Assembly (NCBI GenBank): GCA_016801845.1
Contig: CM028914.1
Coordinates: forward strand, 20,969,272 to 21,033,271
Reading direction: 5' to 3'
Source of the DNA: Polydactylus sextarius
Taxonomy: Eukaryota; Chordata; Actinopteri; Polynemidae
DNA: 64,000 bases
Shown here: positions 35,828 to 48,310 of the stretch, piece by piece
Position numbering within the stretch: the stretch's first letter is position 1
Layout of the letters: each line of letters begins with the position of its first letter
Position numbers and translations under genes: made by a program
The notes under the pieces: model-generated
What the model saw: the letters and a program-made list of their open reading frames with translations, nothing else
Told to the model about the DNA's origin: nothing
Database searches by the model: none

Positions 35828-37919
35828 GTAAGGAGGGCCGGGAGGGCAGGCATCTGCTTCCATGGTTACGGGCCGGGTATGGGGACCCTACTATTGAGGA
35901 AGCTCCGTTCTCATGCTCCCACAGAGGCAATGTCACGCATTTTAAAAATGCGTCAGGCTGGGGCGAGGACCATATCCACCAGCGGCAGAGTCGCTCTTTG
36001 AGAGGGGAAATAAAATGATAGCACGTCAGTTTGAGGAGGGAAAAAAGAGTAGGGGGAAACGCTTTGGGATGGGGGTGGCAGCATGTGCTCCAGAAAGAAA
36101 GAAATGCGTCACATGATCTCGGCAAATCCTAATTCAAAGTAAAATGATTTTTTCGGTGAGCCGTGATGATGTTCTCAAATTTGCTGGCTTTACATTTTGG
36201 ACTGCTTGTGTGTGAAATTGTATTGTTCTGTGGAAGTCAGTGGCTCCGATGATTTATTCTCTGAGGGAGCAAAGGTCAAGGTTTATGTGTTGAACTCCTT
36301 TGTTGAGAGGCAGCGATATCATCTTAATGAGGATTCTCTCCAACCGGCAACTTTCATGTTTTAAGCATAAGAGAAAGGAAGAAATGGAAACTTGACACTG
36401 AACACATTTTTACTCTGTCAGGAATTTATTGTGGAACATTTATTTCCTTTAATAAGCAGAAATTTGTAAAATGTTAAAATGTCTTTTTTTTTTTTTTTAT
36501 AGGCAGGTATTAACAGATGAGTTGTAGCAAACTGAGTGTAATTGTTACAATAACAGAAAATGTGTGTGTGAGGGTTTTGGACAGAGAATCTGTCGAATGT
36601 GAGGAGTCACATCTGTTTGTTTGTTGATTTGTTTGTGTTTGGGCACAAGCTGTGTGTGTGTGTGTGTGTTGAGTTGAATGGATGCTTTGGGCTTTTCTTC
36701 ATGAAGGAGGGGTGTGTTGGAACGTTGAATTTGGTCATGCAGCTGACGCTTTACCCCCAAACACACTCCAAACAGAACGGACAGATGGCCGGCCCTCAGG
36801 AAGGGCTCGGGGCGTTGGATTTGCTCTTAGACCGTGGGAAAGTCTTTGGCTGACTTCACCTGCTCAGGGAGTTGATGTGACTGGATTAAACAGCAATGAA
36901 AGAAGTGAGAAATGAAAACTAATGTGGACTATAGCGCACAGGGCTTTGTCCAAAGGAAAGTTTTTTTTTTTCATATCTTGTTTAAGAGAGAAAAATAAGA
37001 CAAAGGGAAACCCATAAAGATGATTCACTATTTGATTTTTTTTTTTTAATTATATAAGCAGCAAACAAATAAAAAAAAAATTTTTTTTTTATGTGTGCGG
37101 AGGGAGACAGGGTTCATTCTATTTTTTGCATGTGTCTTTGTAATCCCAATTAGAAACAGTTGATCCTCAGTTTGTAGAGACATTAGACATGATGTTTGGC
37201 CATCTCACTCTCTGCTTTTGATTATCTCTGTCTCAGGGAGACGGCCATGTGCGCTCTTTGATTTATTGCTATTAAAAAAAGAGCGGGGCCGTTTGTCAGC
37301 CTTTCATCTGATTGATGCTAAGATGCACACACAACTTTGAATTCATACTCATAAGAAACCACAGGCCATACATTTAATGGCTCATCAATTATCAGTTTGA
37401 ACGTGCTGTAAAGTTCGATGGATCACTCGCACAGAAACGCAGTGTTTTTGCTCATTTCAGTTTAACATGTGAGTGTTTGGATTTATGAAGATGCCACATA
37501 AAGAGGTGCTGACAAGTGTGAAACTCTCGTTGTAATCCATACAAATGAATGATCAGAAAGAAAAAAAAACAAAAAAAACAAAAATCACTGTCATAACTGG
37601 GATAATGATCAGTGTAGCGTGACATCCAGACAGGTAGCTTTTTATTCTACACTGGAGGATTCCTCTCTGTGATCTGAGTGCAGATTTAAACAGAAAATAA
37701 ATAAATAAAAATAAATACACAACCGTCCACATATAGAAAGGCCATAATCAGCTTGAATTAGATTTTCCAAGGCCGGCATCACTTTTAACATTTTTGTGGT
37801 TGGTGCGTGTGTTACAGGCAACATCATGCTATACATTTAAGAAATTAAAAAAAATAAATTGTATATAAATCTACATTTATTTGCTGTCGTTTCAGATTTC
37901 TTCGATATTATTTCTGGTT
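35828..37919. other. Intronic, no gene seen
   Basis: The first 250 bp remain moderately GC-rich ('cttccatggttacgggccgggtatgg', 'gcatgtgctccag'). The block 37130-37500 is non-repetitive and might be conserved. Several A/T homopolymers. Confidence 0.4.
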
Positions 37920-38135
37920 TAACTCGGACAGAGATGTGGTGAAAAATACACAAAATAAATCTGGGCAAGCATCTGTGCACTGGCAAATAATCGCATAGCT
38001 GTCATGTTTACGACACCAGCTCGGGCGTCTCCAAATGTTGATTCATAACCACAAAAATCCCTGATTGCTGCTACTTTGAGTGCCATGCTCTCAATGAAAT
38101 ACTCCATTGCAGTTTGACTACAAAAAGGCATTATC
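37920..38135. promoter_or_regulatory. Candidate conserved non-coding element
   Basis: Low-repeat block ('catagctgtcatgtttacgacaccagctcgggcgtctccaaatg' and onward) with an uninterrupted 70-codon minus-strand frame but no splice signals. Its texture is typical of deeply conserved enhancers. A short coding exon cannot be excluded. Confidence 0.3.
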
Positions 38136-38201
38136 TTTCATACAAGTAGAGTGCATAAGAGTTCAATTTGGGTACGAGTCAAGTGCTCTCCATCCGAGAA
38201 G

Positions 38202-38244
38202 GGTGTGTGTGTGTACACGCGTGTGTGTGTGTGTGTGTGTGTGT
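38202..38244. repeat. Interrupted (GT)n microsatellite
   Basis: GT run broken by ACAC GC in the middle. Confidence 0.93.
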
Positions 38245-39739
38245 TGTTGTGTGGAGGGGGCTGTGGAGAACTAATCAAATGTGGTTATGCGCAGAGCGGT
38301 GTAGGCAGTGTTTGACAAGAAATGTGAACTTGACTCTGCAGTGCTTAAGAGACCCTTCAGGAATTTAGCGTGGAGCAGTTTAGTCGTAGGTGTATTGTGC
38401 TCTTCAGATTTAGCGTAAAGCTGCCTAATTTCTGGGAGTGATTTATGCCACGAGGATTAGATCATACATCTGTACATTTGATATTTATTTGCACCATATT
38501 CCTCACCGGAGCAGCCACAACATCAAACGGATTGAAATGACATTGTCGCTCCTGTGTGGCTTTTTTCTTCTCTCTGCCTCTGCTCTAATGACAAGTTAAG
38601 CACTTTATTCAGAGCACGTGATGTCCCCGCTTCAGTTTTTTTTCATTCTCATCGTGTGTAAATTAATGTCATCCTTTCACATAAACATACTTTTTTGTAT
38701 GACTGCAGAGCTACGTAACATTGAAGTAGACGGAGCTGGTCTGTGACAGTGGACGAACACTAATTGGGTTACTAGAGCTCGTTCCCCATTCGCTCATACA
38801 CTGTATATAAATACACAGACATTTTGTGCTCTGGCCTTGCTGACCTGTTCACATCATGGTTTATTTTTATAGTGGTAATTTGCTATTGGCCCGATGGTTT
38901 GGTTTCAGGGGCCCATATCATTAATCATGGAGGGCATTACTGCAGTATAATTACACTTTCTCTCAGTGAACCCACAACATTTCCCGTGTGTGTGTGCTCG
39001 GTGTCTGTCTATAGCACAAAAAAACACACACACACACAGTGGTGATGTAGTCAGCTGCAAAGTATGCTCAGCACAACAGCACAGCAGAGGACACAAGTGC
39101 AGCTCTGTAATGTTGAAATACTACATCCTATTGTGTATCCAGAGAGTAATAAGAGGTATAATATCCTCATATAAAATGCAAAAGTCAATATCCCTCTTAA
39201 CCACATGTGTGAAGAATGGCTTAAAGAGTTGTTTAAATACCAGTGAGCTGGTGTCCATTCACTACACTGGGACAGCCTCTTAAAGAATGCCGTTTGAAGG
39301 TGTGTGCAAGAACTTAAGACAAAATTTGACAATAATTGAAACTGCAAACACCCCAGGAAACAAATAAATGTGTGTGTGTGTAGGGGTGATGAGCGAGGGG
39401 GGGGGGGCGGCGGAATCATTGGCAATGCTGTGTAACCTCTTTAAGATGATTATTCCACACAAAATGCACCCCCGGGGTGTGTGACACATTTCTGAATGGG
39501 CTCTTCCGCGGGATTTAACGGGTTAACAGCAGACAAAGGGAGCTGGGACCATGTAGCCCAGCAGGGGAGACCCCAGTGGAAACACCAGGCTGCCTTATAA
39601 TCCCTGCTCTGTCCCATCCTGCTCACTCTGCCTGCAATCATGGCTGACTGACATGTGCTCTGTAAGGATACATGGCTTTTTGGTGAGAGGAGCCACATGT
39701 TTTCGACTAGAGTGCATCTCTGCAGAGTTCCCTCTAAGA

Positions 39740-39740
39740 C

Positions 39741-39777
<37 letters not shown>

Positions 39778-39778
39778 C
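39740..39778. repeat. (CT)10-(CA)9 compound microsatellite
   Basis: CT units switch to CA units at 39761. Confidence 0.95.
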
Positions 39779-41079
39779 TCCAGGCAATATGAGGATATTT
39801 CACATGTTTGTACAAGCTGGTTGGACAAATGATAATTAAAGACCAACGGTTTAATTCCATGAGAATGGACATGAACTTTAGACAGATGTCTGCATGTGAT
39901 TTCCTGCTGTCATACGTGACAGACTGCGTGTGTCATATGAATGAGGGTATGTACTGGAGATTGTGGTGGTGTGGCAGAATAAATCCAGTGGTGCAGTGGT
40001 CAGTTTGACCAGTGTTTACAGCACATCTTCTATCCGTGTTGTACTCATCCACAAACAATCTGGCTAGCCATTTTGTTTTATGTAACATCACAGTCATATT
40101 CTCTGAATGATCAGTCACATTGTTTGACCAAGATGAATCAAAGCAGTTTTATTTTTCTTTCATCAGACATGAACCCATAGTTCTGTTTTTATAATAGCAA
40201 AAGATTTTTTGTTATTTTCATATAGCGGTTTATTATCAAAGCTTTACCAAAAAATAATAAGATATTTCTGTTACTTGGCTTTATGTATTTAAAAGGATAT
40301 CATGTTTGAATATTATTCTTTTTTACTTCTTTTTTTTTTTTTTTTGATGGGAAATATTTTCGCTGTCTTTACGAGAGCCTGAGACAATGCAGGTCAGTGA
40401 CACCATTCGGAGTCAGTTATGAAACCCAAATCAGCTTGTGCTTTTTTCCATGTAAAAATATTTTCTTTGATTCGGGCACATTGTAATAAAATCGCATTAA
40501 ATAAAATATAACCTGGTGATATTTGAGAGAAGACTGGAATTAGCATCAACTGTTGTTTTTTTTTGTGCTTGGAAATTAAAGGTTCCTACTTGAATGGATG
40601 TATACATGAAAACATTTAGTGCCTCAGGTTAAATGTTAAGAGTTAGATTGGCTCTAAATTTGTCCATTAGTAAATCAGGAATAATTCAATCCAGGTCACA
40701 TTTTTTTTCTGCGCTTAAAAAGACAATAGAAATGAATATTAATAAAATGAAATATTAGGGGCAGAATTTATGATGATTTGAAAAAGCAGGAAGTCATTTC
40801 CTCAGTTGATCTCTTCTTGTGCACAGCTTTATTTTTTTCTGGGTAATAACTGTAACAGCTACTCAGCTCGGTGGCTCATTTTTGAATGATTCCTGTCATC
40901 AACGTGAGTGGATGGCAATGTTTTTTTTTCCATCTCGAAGCTCAGTCTGGCTATAACTCGAAACAGTTTTAGAGATTGTTTGCCCTTCATGACCTCGCTG
41001 ATGTCTGTACGTTGCTGAAGGATTCAGAGCATGTTTCCAGACCCACTCAGACGGTGCTTTGGAAGTCAATTACGAGCTA

Positions 41080-41650
41080 ATGGCTGTTTTCATTTGAAGG
41101 CAGTGCTGATTCACCTGCTGATTTACCTGCAAGTCACCTGCTTTATTAGCCACAATGTGGAGACTTTCACTGTCTAGTTCCCAACAGCGAGAGAAAGGCA
41201 TCTGGGCTCAAATAGCCATTTAAAAATCATCAAATATTAATTCATCTCCTCGTGCTTATGGGTTTTAGCTTATTGACTGGTACCTTCTAATTGTGTGTGA
41301 TTGTTTTGCAAGGGCCTAATTAAAGTCATGAATCGGCAGTCATTTTTCCATAGTCGCGCGCTAATTCACATAATTTCAAGTGTTCTTCTTCCCATTGTCA
41401 TCCGATTGCTTTGATAATGAGAGGTTGTGCAGAGGCATTATCTTTGGGAAAGCATTCGGTAAGACACGCTGAGAAAAAGTATCATTATGATAACTGCCTT
41501 CTCTGCCTCCTAAATGAGAAGTCATCCTTAATGTTGTCAATTACGGTCTGCTTCTCTGGAGATAGCCTGTGGAAAATTATTTGTGCCACATAATGTTTCT
41601 TAAGCCTCTTTGAGATTTACGCACCTGTCGTTAAGATCTCCGATAGCAGA
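41080..41650. promoter_or_regulatory. Strong candidate conserved enhancer with clustered homeodomain sites
   Basis: Non-repetitive 570-bp block with repeated CACCTG E-boxes ('ttcacctgctgatttacctgcaagtcacctgc'). It also has several ATTA/TAAT cores (ATATTAATTC, CCTAATTAAAG, GCTAATTCAC) and the CpG-bearing word 'tagtcgcgcgctaatt', unusual in CpG-depleted intron. No coding frame with splice sites. Of the non-coding blocks in the window, this has the most enhancer-like texture. Confidence 0.42.
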
Positions 41651-42539
41651 CAGAGGCAGAAAACTGTCTTTTTGTTTGGCATCATTACTCAACTTAGGTA
41701 TAACTAGAGCACTGTATTGAATGTGTTCTGATTCCTCAAATAACCTTCAGAGATGTACCAGATTCAAACTGGAGGAATTTTTTTTACACACAACTTTTTT
41801 TTTTTGTTTTGCTGCATAAGGCTATTTAAAGAATAGTTGATCGTAGTCTTTGAATAATAAAATGAATCTGAATTTTATGCAGAATAATGACGTAGCTTCG
41901 TGTTTCTCATTCAGCTCTGAGTGTTTTGTAGTTGAGTTGTATTCATGAGTTGTAGTTCACCTACACTACTGTGCTGTTTTATCCTCTCCAGGTTTATGTC
42001 ACATGTTAAATATGAACTAATAGCAGTAATGCGCTGGTCTGTATCAGCTTCCAGATTAAATGTTGTTTTGCTTTTTAATGTCAAGAGCATTTGTCAGTTC
42101 TCTCCACAAGCATCACTTCTAATGAAAGACCACGAGGAACAGCAAATGTTAAAATCAAAACCAGGCATCTACCCACTCACATGATTTCTAATGAGCATAT
42201 TATTATCAGAAAATTTGTCTGAATATCACAGGAATATTTTCAAAGCTCTTCTGTGTGTTTGAATCCTGTTTCAGCCAGTCAGGTGTTAACGTGGCAAAAA
42301 GCACCTTTAAAGCAACTGTCTTGTTCTGACAGTGTAATCATGTAGTTCATAAAGGCAGCGTCCATATTTTTTAAAACAAAGTGTTTTATTTTTCAGCCTT
42401 GATAGCACAGAACCCAGTATCTTTAGTTAACATTTATGTATAGCAGCTGTGTCCTTTAATTACATTAGATTTGATGACAATGCTAACCTTATCTCTGTTT
42501 GCTGCTAATTCTACCACTGTGCAAATGCTAAACTAAGCC
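41651..42539. other. Intronic, no gene seen
   Basis: AT-rich, with no repeat family or exon recognised. Confidence 0.45.
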
Positions 42540-42965
42540 TTTCATGTCTCCATTGTTTTTGGCGCATTGCCTGAGCTGCCTGATAGGAGACTGTGGTAAT
42601 TAAAACACAAGGCCAGGTCAGGAGGTGATCCGAACACACAGTAGAAAGCTCCCCGAGAATCCAGGACCAAGGTGCCTCACAGTCCGATCCATTTTAATTG
42701 TTGTTTGAATTAATTTGAAAATGCTCAGGTCAATTAAGAAGATGCATTCCTCTGGCTGTGTGTAATGTCATATTCATTGATCCGTAGAGGTTACTTTATG
42801 CACTCATGTGTAGGATACATTTATGTTTCTGAAACTGTGGCGTTTGGAATTCATTAGGTATTGATCCCTTTTAGCGACGGTAAAAGCACAGTCTGATAGC
42901 AGCCTTGTCTGAAGCCAGGTAATCAATTCTGTGCCATTCAGAAACAGATGCCCTTTTACTTTGTT
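42540..42965. promoter_or_regulatory. Candidate conserved non-coding element
   Basis: Non-repetitive block with GGTAATTAAAAC, GGTCAATTAAG and GGTAATCAATTC homeodomain-like words and 'ccaaggtgcctcac'. No coding frame. Confidence 0.35.
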
Positions 42966-43259
42966 ATTGTTATGCATCAGCGTTTGACATCACAGCAAAA
43001 ACTGCTTATTATTCTATCGCCGAGTGACTTTGAATTGAGATTTAACACTTCTGCCTATTCACCCCCACTGACACTGTTTGTGTTCAGTGACAGAAAATGA
43101 GGAGATTTTTCTCTAGAAACAGTATCGACTGTTGAACTTGTGTCTAGTTTGCGCAGTTTTTGCCTGTATGAGGTTTGGTTGTCTCTGCACAGCCTCTTCC
43201 TCTCCCCTCGACTCTCACAATCTGATTCTTGCCCTCCATCCATCCCTCCCTGCACGTTG

Positions 43260-43349
43260 ATTGGCTGCCGACTAGTCAGCTGCAGCCAATGGCCTTCATT
43301 GAAAATCTCAGTGTTTAGTCTGGTGCTAGGCAGCAGGATCAACAGACAG
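43260..43349 (+). promoter_or_regulatory. Candidate alternative promoter with inverted CCAAT boxes and a donor
   Basis: ATTGGCTGC (43260-43268) and GCAGCCAAT (43282-43290) are perfect inverted copies 13 bp apart, giving two opposed NF-Y sites. About 60 bp later AACAGACAG|GTGGGT (43349/43350) is a usable donor, so a short first exon could lie at roughly 43310-43349. There is no TATA box. Confidence 0.35.
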
Positions 43350-44539
43350 GTGGGTCAGGCAAAGCCATCGCCCTGGTTGGCTGCTTAGCAAAGCCGTGTT
43401 AGCTTTTAAAACGACATCAAGCCGAGGGTTTCCAGCCACTAAACCTTATGTCTGCTCTGAAATATTTTAGTCATGTTTGTGAGCAACAAATGACTTTTAG
43501 AGTCAAAATTCTGAGAAGCCTTACTGTAATTTTGTTAAAGGTTCAAGAGAAACATTGTGGCTCAACACTCATCACTGACTTTTAAACAGTCAAATAAAAC
43601 TCTTTTTTATTTGTTTTATTTGCCTGTTTACACATTAAAAATAACACTGTGGCTCCGTGCAGAACAGGGTTCAAAAATACATTTCCAAAATATCTGGTAC
43701 AGAATTTATGTTGTGCAATGTTGTGCAAATTGTTTTCTCTCCTTGCACTCACCTGTTCCTGTGGAGAAGTTATATTTGTTCAAAATAATGTTTTTTTTTT
43801 TTTTTCTTTGTGAATCTGTTTTTGTTTTGTTTTTTCTTGCGAGTGGCAGCGCAGCCACGAAAGAGGGGCCAGACCAGGACACGGTGAGACTAGGCCTCGC
43901 TACAGGGGAAGCAGAATGAATGCTGTCCTGCCTCTGCCTTCTCTATCATCGCTGATCAGTCTTTCACTTTCTGTCCAGTTTGCACAATAACTCAGGAAAC
44001 AGACATGTTCAAAATATTCTGTCCAGAATGTCAGATTTTAGCGTGTAGTGGTTTTATTGTGTTATTCTATCCTCGGAAAGTCAAGTACTCAAACACAAGG
44101 AAATGGCTGGGATGTCTCCCTTTAGACTGAACTGTATGAAATTGTGTCTGGATTAACCTGTTGACTGTTTTTTTTTTCTGTCACGGCTTGAGGCAACATT
44201 AAATTAATGGTGATAAGAGCTTTGAGCCAAAAATAACACCCTGTCTCTGGTGCCTGTGGAGAATAAAATAGCACAAATTATCTTCCTTCAGACTTTTGGC
44301 TGCCAGTAGGTAGAGTTTTGGTAAAAGATATAAAAAATGTGAGAGACTTAAAAAAAAAAAAAAAAAAAAATGCCAGTTACCAAATGAACAGCTCCTGGTT
44401 AATCAGCATTTATTTTCACTTTTTTTCTCGTTTTTTTTAAAGGCGTCTCTACAAAGAACCACTGAGCATATTTTTTTTCTGTTTTTTTCTGTCACATTGT
44501 TATTGTTTCCACCTCTATCGTTCCCTCCCCCCATTGACT
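43350..44539. other. Intronic, no firm exon
   Basis: A T-rich tract at 43790-43838 followed by 'gcagcgcagccacgaaagaggggccagaccaggacacg|gtgaga' is exon-like but short and without a partner. Homopolymers at 44349-44371 (A23) and 44171-44180. Confidence 0.35.
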
Positions 44540-44870
44540 ATAAATATTTATCGAGTCCTATGTGTTACCAGGTTGAGAAGTCTGTCTGATTTTTCCAGCC
44601 CTGTCTGGCTCACAATGGTACATCCCTTCCCCAGGGGAAGGCCTTTACCCCCACATCCCAGCAGCCCCCATCCTTTAATTTGAACTTTGACCCTGGCCTC
44701 CTGCCTTTCAGGATATGAAATGACCCTCTCAGTGGGGGAATGTTGTGGAACTGTTTTAGCTGAGTCTGTTTAATGTGGGCCGAAGCAGATGAGGAGCTCG
44801 GGGGGATTGGTGGCCATTTTATTTAGAGGTCTCTCATTTAATATGTGGAGTAGCACAAAGTAGATTATTC
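44540..44870. promoter_or_regulatory. Candidate conserved enhancer with a DR1 nuclear-receptor site
   Basis: Balanced-composition, non-repetitive block containing TGAACTTTGACCC (44681-44693). This is a near-consensus direct repeat with 1-bp spacing, the kind bound by HNF4, COUP-TF, RXR or PPAR. It also carries CCCCAGGGG and an A/T-rich 'ctataaatatttat' edge. Confidence 0.37.
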
Positions 44871-47800
44871 TGTGTGTTTAGACGTTATGTAATTAGTCTC
44901 AATGGTCTTATGTAGTGCGCTACGTGCAAACGGGTTGTGTGACATGGCAACTGAAGTGGGTGTGGTGGTTAATCATCATCTTTTCACACAGCCATAGCAG
45001 TCGTCTCAGTAAGCAAATGTGTCAGTCATGGAGAACGACAAAAAATGGCTCGTTTGTGTGAAGTGCAGCGCAGAGCAGTTTCTCAAGGCAGAATGAATTT
45101 TATTGTTGGTGAGGTGCAGAGTGGCAGTGTTTACCTGGGAAGTCACTGTTTCCGACGCCTGCTGATGCGCAGTAAATAGAAATAAAAGTCATAAACGACC
45201 AGTTTGAGGGAAAGCACAGACGTGCGTGTGGTTAGAATGCAGCGATGTGGTGGTGAGTGCATATGATTTAATCAATGTAACCACAATGGATTCAAGTTAG
45301 AGGCTGTAGGTGTAACAAACAGGCCTGTCTGTTTTTAGACAGCTGCAGGGATTTAATCAACTGAAGATGCAAGTTTTGTTAGCAGCAGTTGTTGATGACT
45401 GAAAAAAATAATAGACATTAATCTTCATCTCGCTGCTGCTCTGGATTCATAATGATATCAATCGAAGCATCTCTATTCATTTACAATACCGTCATTTCAA
45501 AATGCACTTCTGTCTTGGTTTGATTTACCTGTGAGATCACCAGATGGCCGACACTGAAGACCAAATCATATTTAAGTATTTTGACAATGTGCATCAGTCT
45601 CCAAGCTTCTTACAGGTCTTCCCTCTCCTTTGAATTAATATGATAAAAACAGTTTAGCCGCATGTAAGTCACTGTACCACAGTGAAATAGAGATCTTACT
45701 GTGCTCGTCCTGGCCACAACACCAGTCAGAGATCGACAGTGTCGGCCACAAGACAGACCAGGCCGCAATTGATTTTGGATAAATAATCTATGGGTTTTGC
45801 ACATGTTTGCTTATATTTTATTGTCCTGTATAAGCAGAATAATTCTCCTCATCTGGTTTTTAAATGAATCAAACACAACAATTATCTTTTGGGCATTTCA
45901 AGCAGCAGCTACTATATCTAACGTTACCCTACTCACAGCATATGATCAAAATTCAGATATACACACGCTATAGAGAGATGGTTTTAATTAAAGTCAAAAA
46001 ATACAATAAAAACCACACTATCAGACAACCTTCTCCATACCTTCCTGCTCCAGTCACAAAGTGAACATCGTCTTCTTATTTAATCACAAACAAAGTTAGA
46101 CAGAGTGCTGCAGATGCTCAGCAGTTTGGTGTTAAATTGAGTGAGAGAGCTGGTGTGTGCGAGGTTGTCGGGGCACAACTTTGATCTTGTGCGTTCGGTG
46201 GATACCTTGTTCTTCAATGAATCACAGGTTAACAACATCTGCTTGTGTTATTGTTACAAACCACCTGACTGTGTCTGGCTACTGTTCTGGCTAAACTGCA
46301 GAAGCATGCACGATGAGGAAACGTGTTGTCTTCTGGTGATGCATGAAAGATTCATACTCCAATCCTGGTTGGAAGTCAGAGCTTGTGTGTGTGTGAAAAT
46401 AATATAGGACTTCAGTCAGAATGTGAATAACAGTGTATGGAAAAAAACAAGTGAATTATTTCTCATGCTGTACAATCACACGAGGTTCCTTATTTCCTCT
46501 GTGCAGTATTTCTAGAGGCTGCATTACTTGACTAATTTGATATATGATAAATCTGGTCCACTGTTTGTGTTAGCTGATTGTGTTTAAGAAAAGAGGAATT
46601 AAAACTTTCTTCCAGTCATATTTAAATCAGGAGGTAGAGTGTGAGCAGTTTGCCATGCATCCAGTCTTTTGTGTTTACTCTGTCAAAAAAATTCTGGCAT
46701 TGGAGTTGAAATCTTAAGCAACCAGCACGCCCATAGAGTTGACTTTGGAAGGCACTAAGCATTCCTGCTCGACACCACATTAGCCCCTACTTCTCCCCAC
46801 CTCGGGGTGCTGGGCAGTCTGCCAGGTAGAGGTTGCCATGACTCCTAACACCACCCTTTGCACTGCCTCCCCCCTCTAGAAGGTGCCAGATTTTGGGAGG
46901 GGGCAGGCCGGGCTAACGTTTTGATTTAGACAAAAGATGTCTTCACAATGTCAGCAGAATACTTACTGGGAATGCTGTGGCTTTCTGGTAGGAAATCATG
47001 TGATCTTTCAAGCCAAGATTTTGCAATGGTGCTAGGCGAGAGAGAGAAAGACACACAGAGGGAGGAAAGGGGGGAAACTTTGAATAATGATGCCAGCAAA
47101 TCGCTTTTATCCAGTTTTTTCTTCTCTTGTTCTTGTTCTTGTTTGTTTCGTAGAAAATGGCGGACAGCACGTCGCTGAACTGAACCTCGTATTGTCAGCG
47201 AGCTCAGTTTAGAAGTACCCCTCGGTCTTTTCATCATTGCTCTCATTACCAAAAAAAAAAAAAAAAAAAAAAAGCGACTGTAACGCTCCCTGGTCATTGC
47301 TCACACCCAGGTAGAAAGTGTGGATAGAAAAAATAGAGATGATGAATCAGACAGGATAGTAGAAATCTGGGTAAGTGGCATTTTTACTCTCTTCTCACTT
47401 CAGACTTTCCTTTGTCGCACTGCAGCCATTGGAATATTCCGTTGTTTGCGGCTCTCTGGCACTGGCACAGTTAATGGTAGCTGACCGTGGCATGCTTGAT
47501 TACACTGGCATCCCTCTCAGGCTCTGCTCTCTGCTATCTGCGGTCTTGGCTAAGTTGAGCTAACCTCCCACCACAGCCACATCGCTGCTGGCCAGGAAGA
47601 GGACTGCTATGGCAATTCTGCGGGCTAGTTTGGGAGAGCAGTCCACAACAGAGTTGAGATTGTTATTATTATGGACTTAATTTCATATGTAGGAACTGCT
47701 GAGGCATGTGATGCTTCCAAACCAAGGCACAGAAACTTAAGAATGTACAGTCATTTGCTTTAGTATTTTCCCTCTTTGGATCTAATGATGTCACTTGTCC

Positions 47801-47948
47801 TTGTCGTCTCTCTTCATCAAACCACTCAATCGTTTCTTATGGGGTGTCATGTTGCTAGTATTTCATAGAGCAGTGAGTTGTTTATCCAGTGTTAAGAGTA
47901 AAAACATAGTGTGGTATTTAAAAACATCTCTTTTTCCTGTTTTCACAG
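44871..47948. other. Intronic, no gene seen
   Basis: Includes a possible conserved block at 46730-46915 ('gttgactttggaaggcactaagc', 'ggttgccatgac' half X-box) and an A23 run (listed separately). Another low-repeat block is at 45400-45570. No exon before 47949. Confidence 0.4.
47251..47273. repeat. Poly-A tract (A23)
   Basis: Twenty-three consecutive A's. Confidence 0.97.
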
Positions 47949-48009
47949 AGGCGAACTAAAACTTGACCCCACGCAGTAAAACCCCATGAGCAAGACTCAT
48001 CTACAAAGG
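47949..48009 (+). ncRNA. mir99ahg: Internal exon of the microRNA host gene, just upstream of mir-99a
   Basis: Very strong splice context on both sides: acceptor 'catctctttttcctgttttcacag' ending 47948 and donor CTACAAAGG|GTAAGT at 48009/48010. The 61-nt exon lies 302 bp before the mir-99a hairpin, so mir-99a and let-7c would be intronic. An in-frame TAA (47977) precedes ATG 47986, which opens MSKTHLQR and runs in phase 0 off the exon. Splicing to 62440 would stop after a few codons (TGA), so a long protein is unlikely. An alternative acceptor AG two bases downstream is possible. Confidence 0.6.
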
Positions 48010-48310
48010 GTAAGTTATCACCATCTTCTCAACATCTGGGCGTTCTTTCAGTTTTTTTTGGGGGGTGGATCACAACAAAGGCTTTTGCTGCAGTTTCTGT
48101 AAATGCCAGCTGAATAAACTCACTATCTTCTAGCTCCAGTGCACAAGGGAAGTGTTGAGGTCAAGTCTTAGCTTCTTTGATTGTTCTGTAAATATCATCA
48201 CCTGAGACAAATCACACACACATAACCCTATATGTCTGTGGCTACAGTGCTCAGATTTTATTCAGCAGTTTTAGACTTTATTCAATTATTTTGGTACTTT
48301 GGCAAAAAAC

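Larger units (their letters stand above)
38136..41079. other. Intronic, no gene seen
   Basis: Contains microsatellites and possible conserved patches at 38740-38960 and 39450-39640. No exon with paired splice sites is visible. Confidence 0.4.

Noticed and set aside
43850..43881. Short exon-like block before GTGAGA in a T-rich context
   Set aside because: The pyrimidine tract is a generic T-run and the block is about 30 nt with no partner exon.
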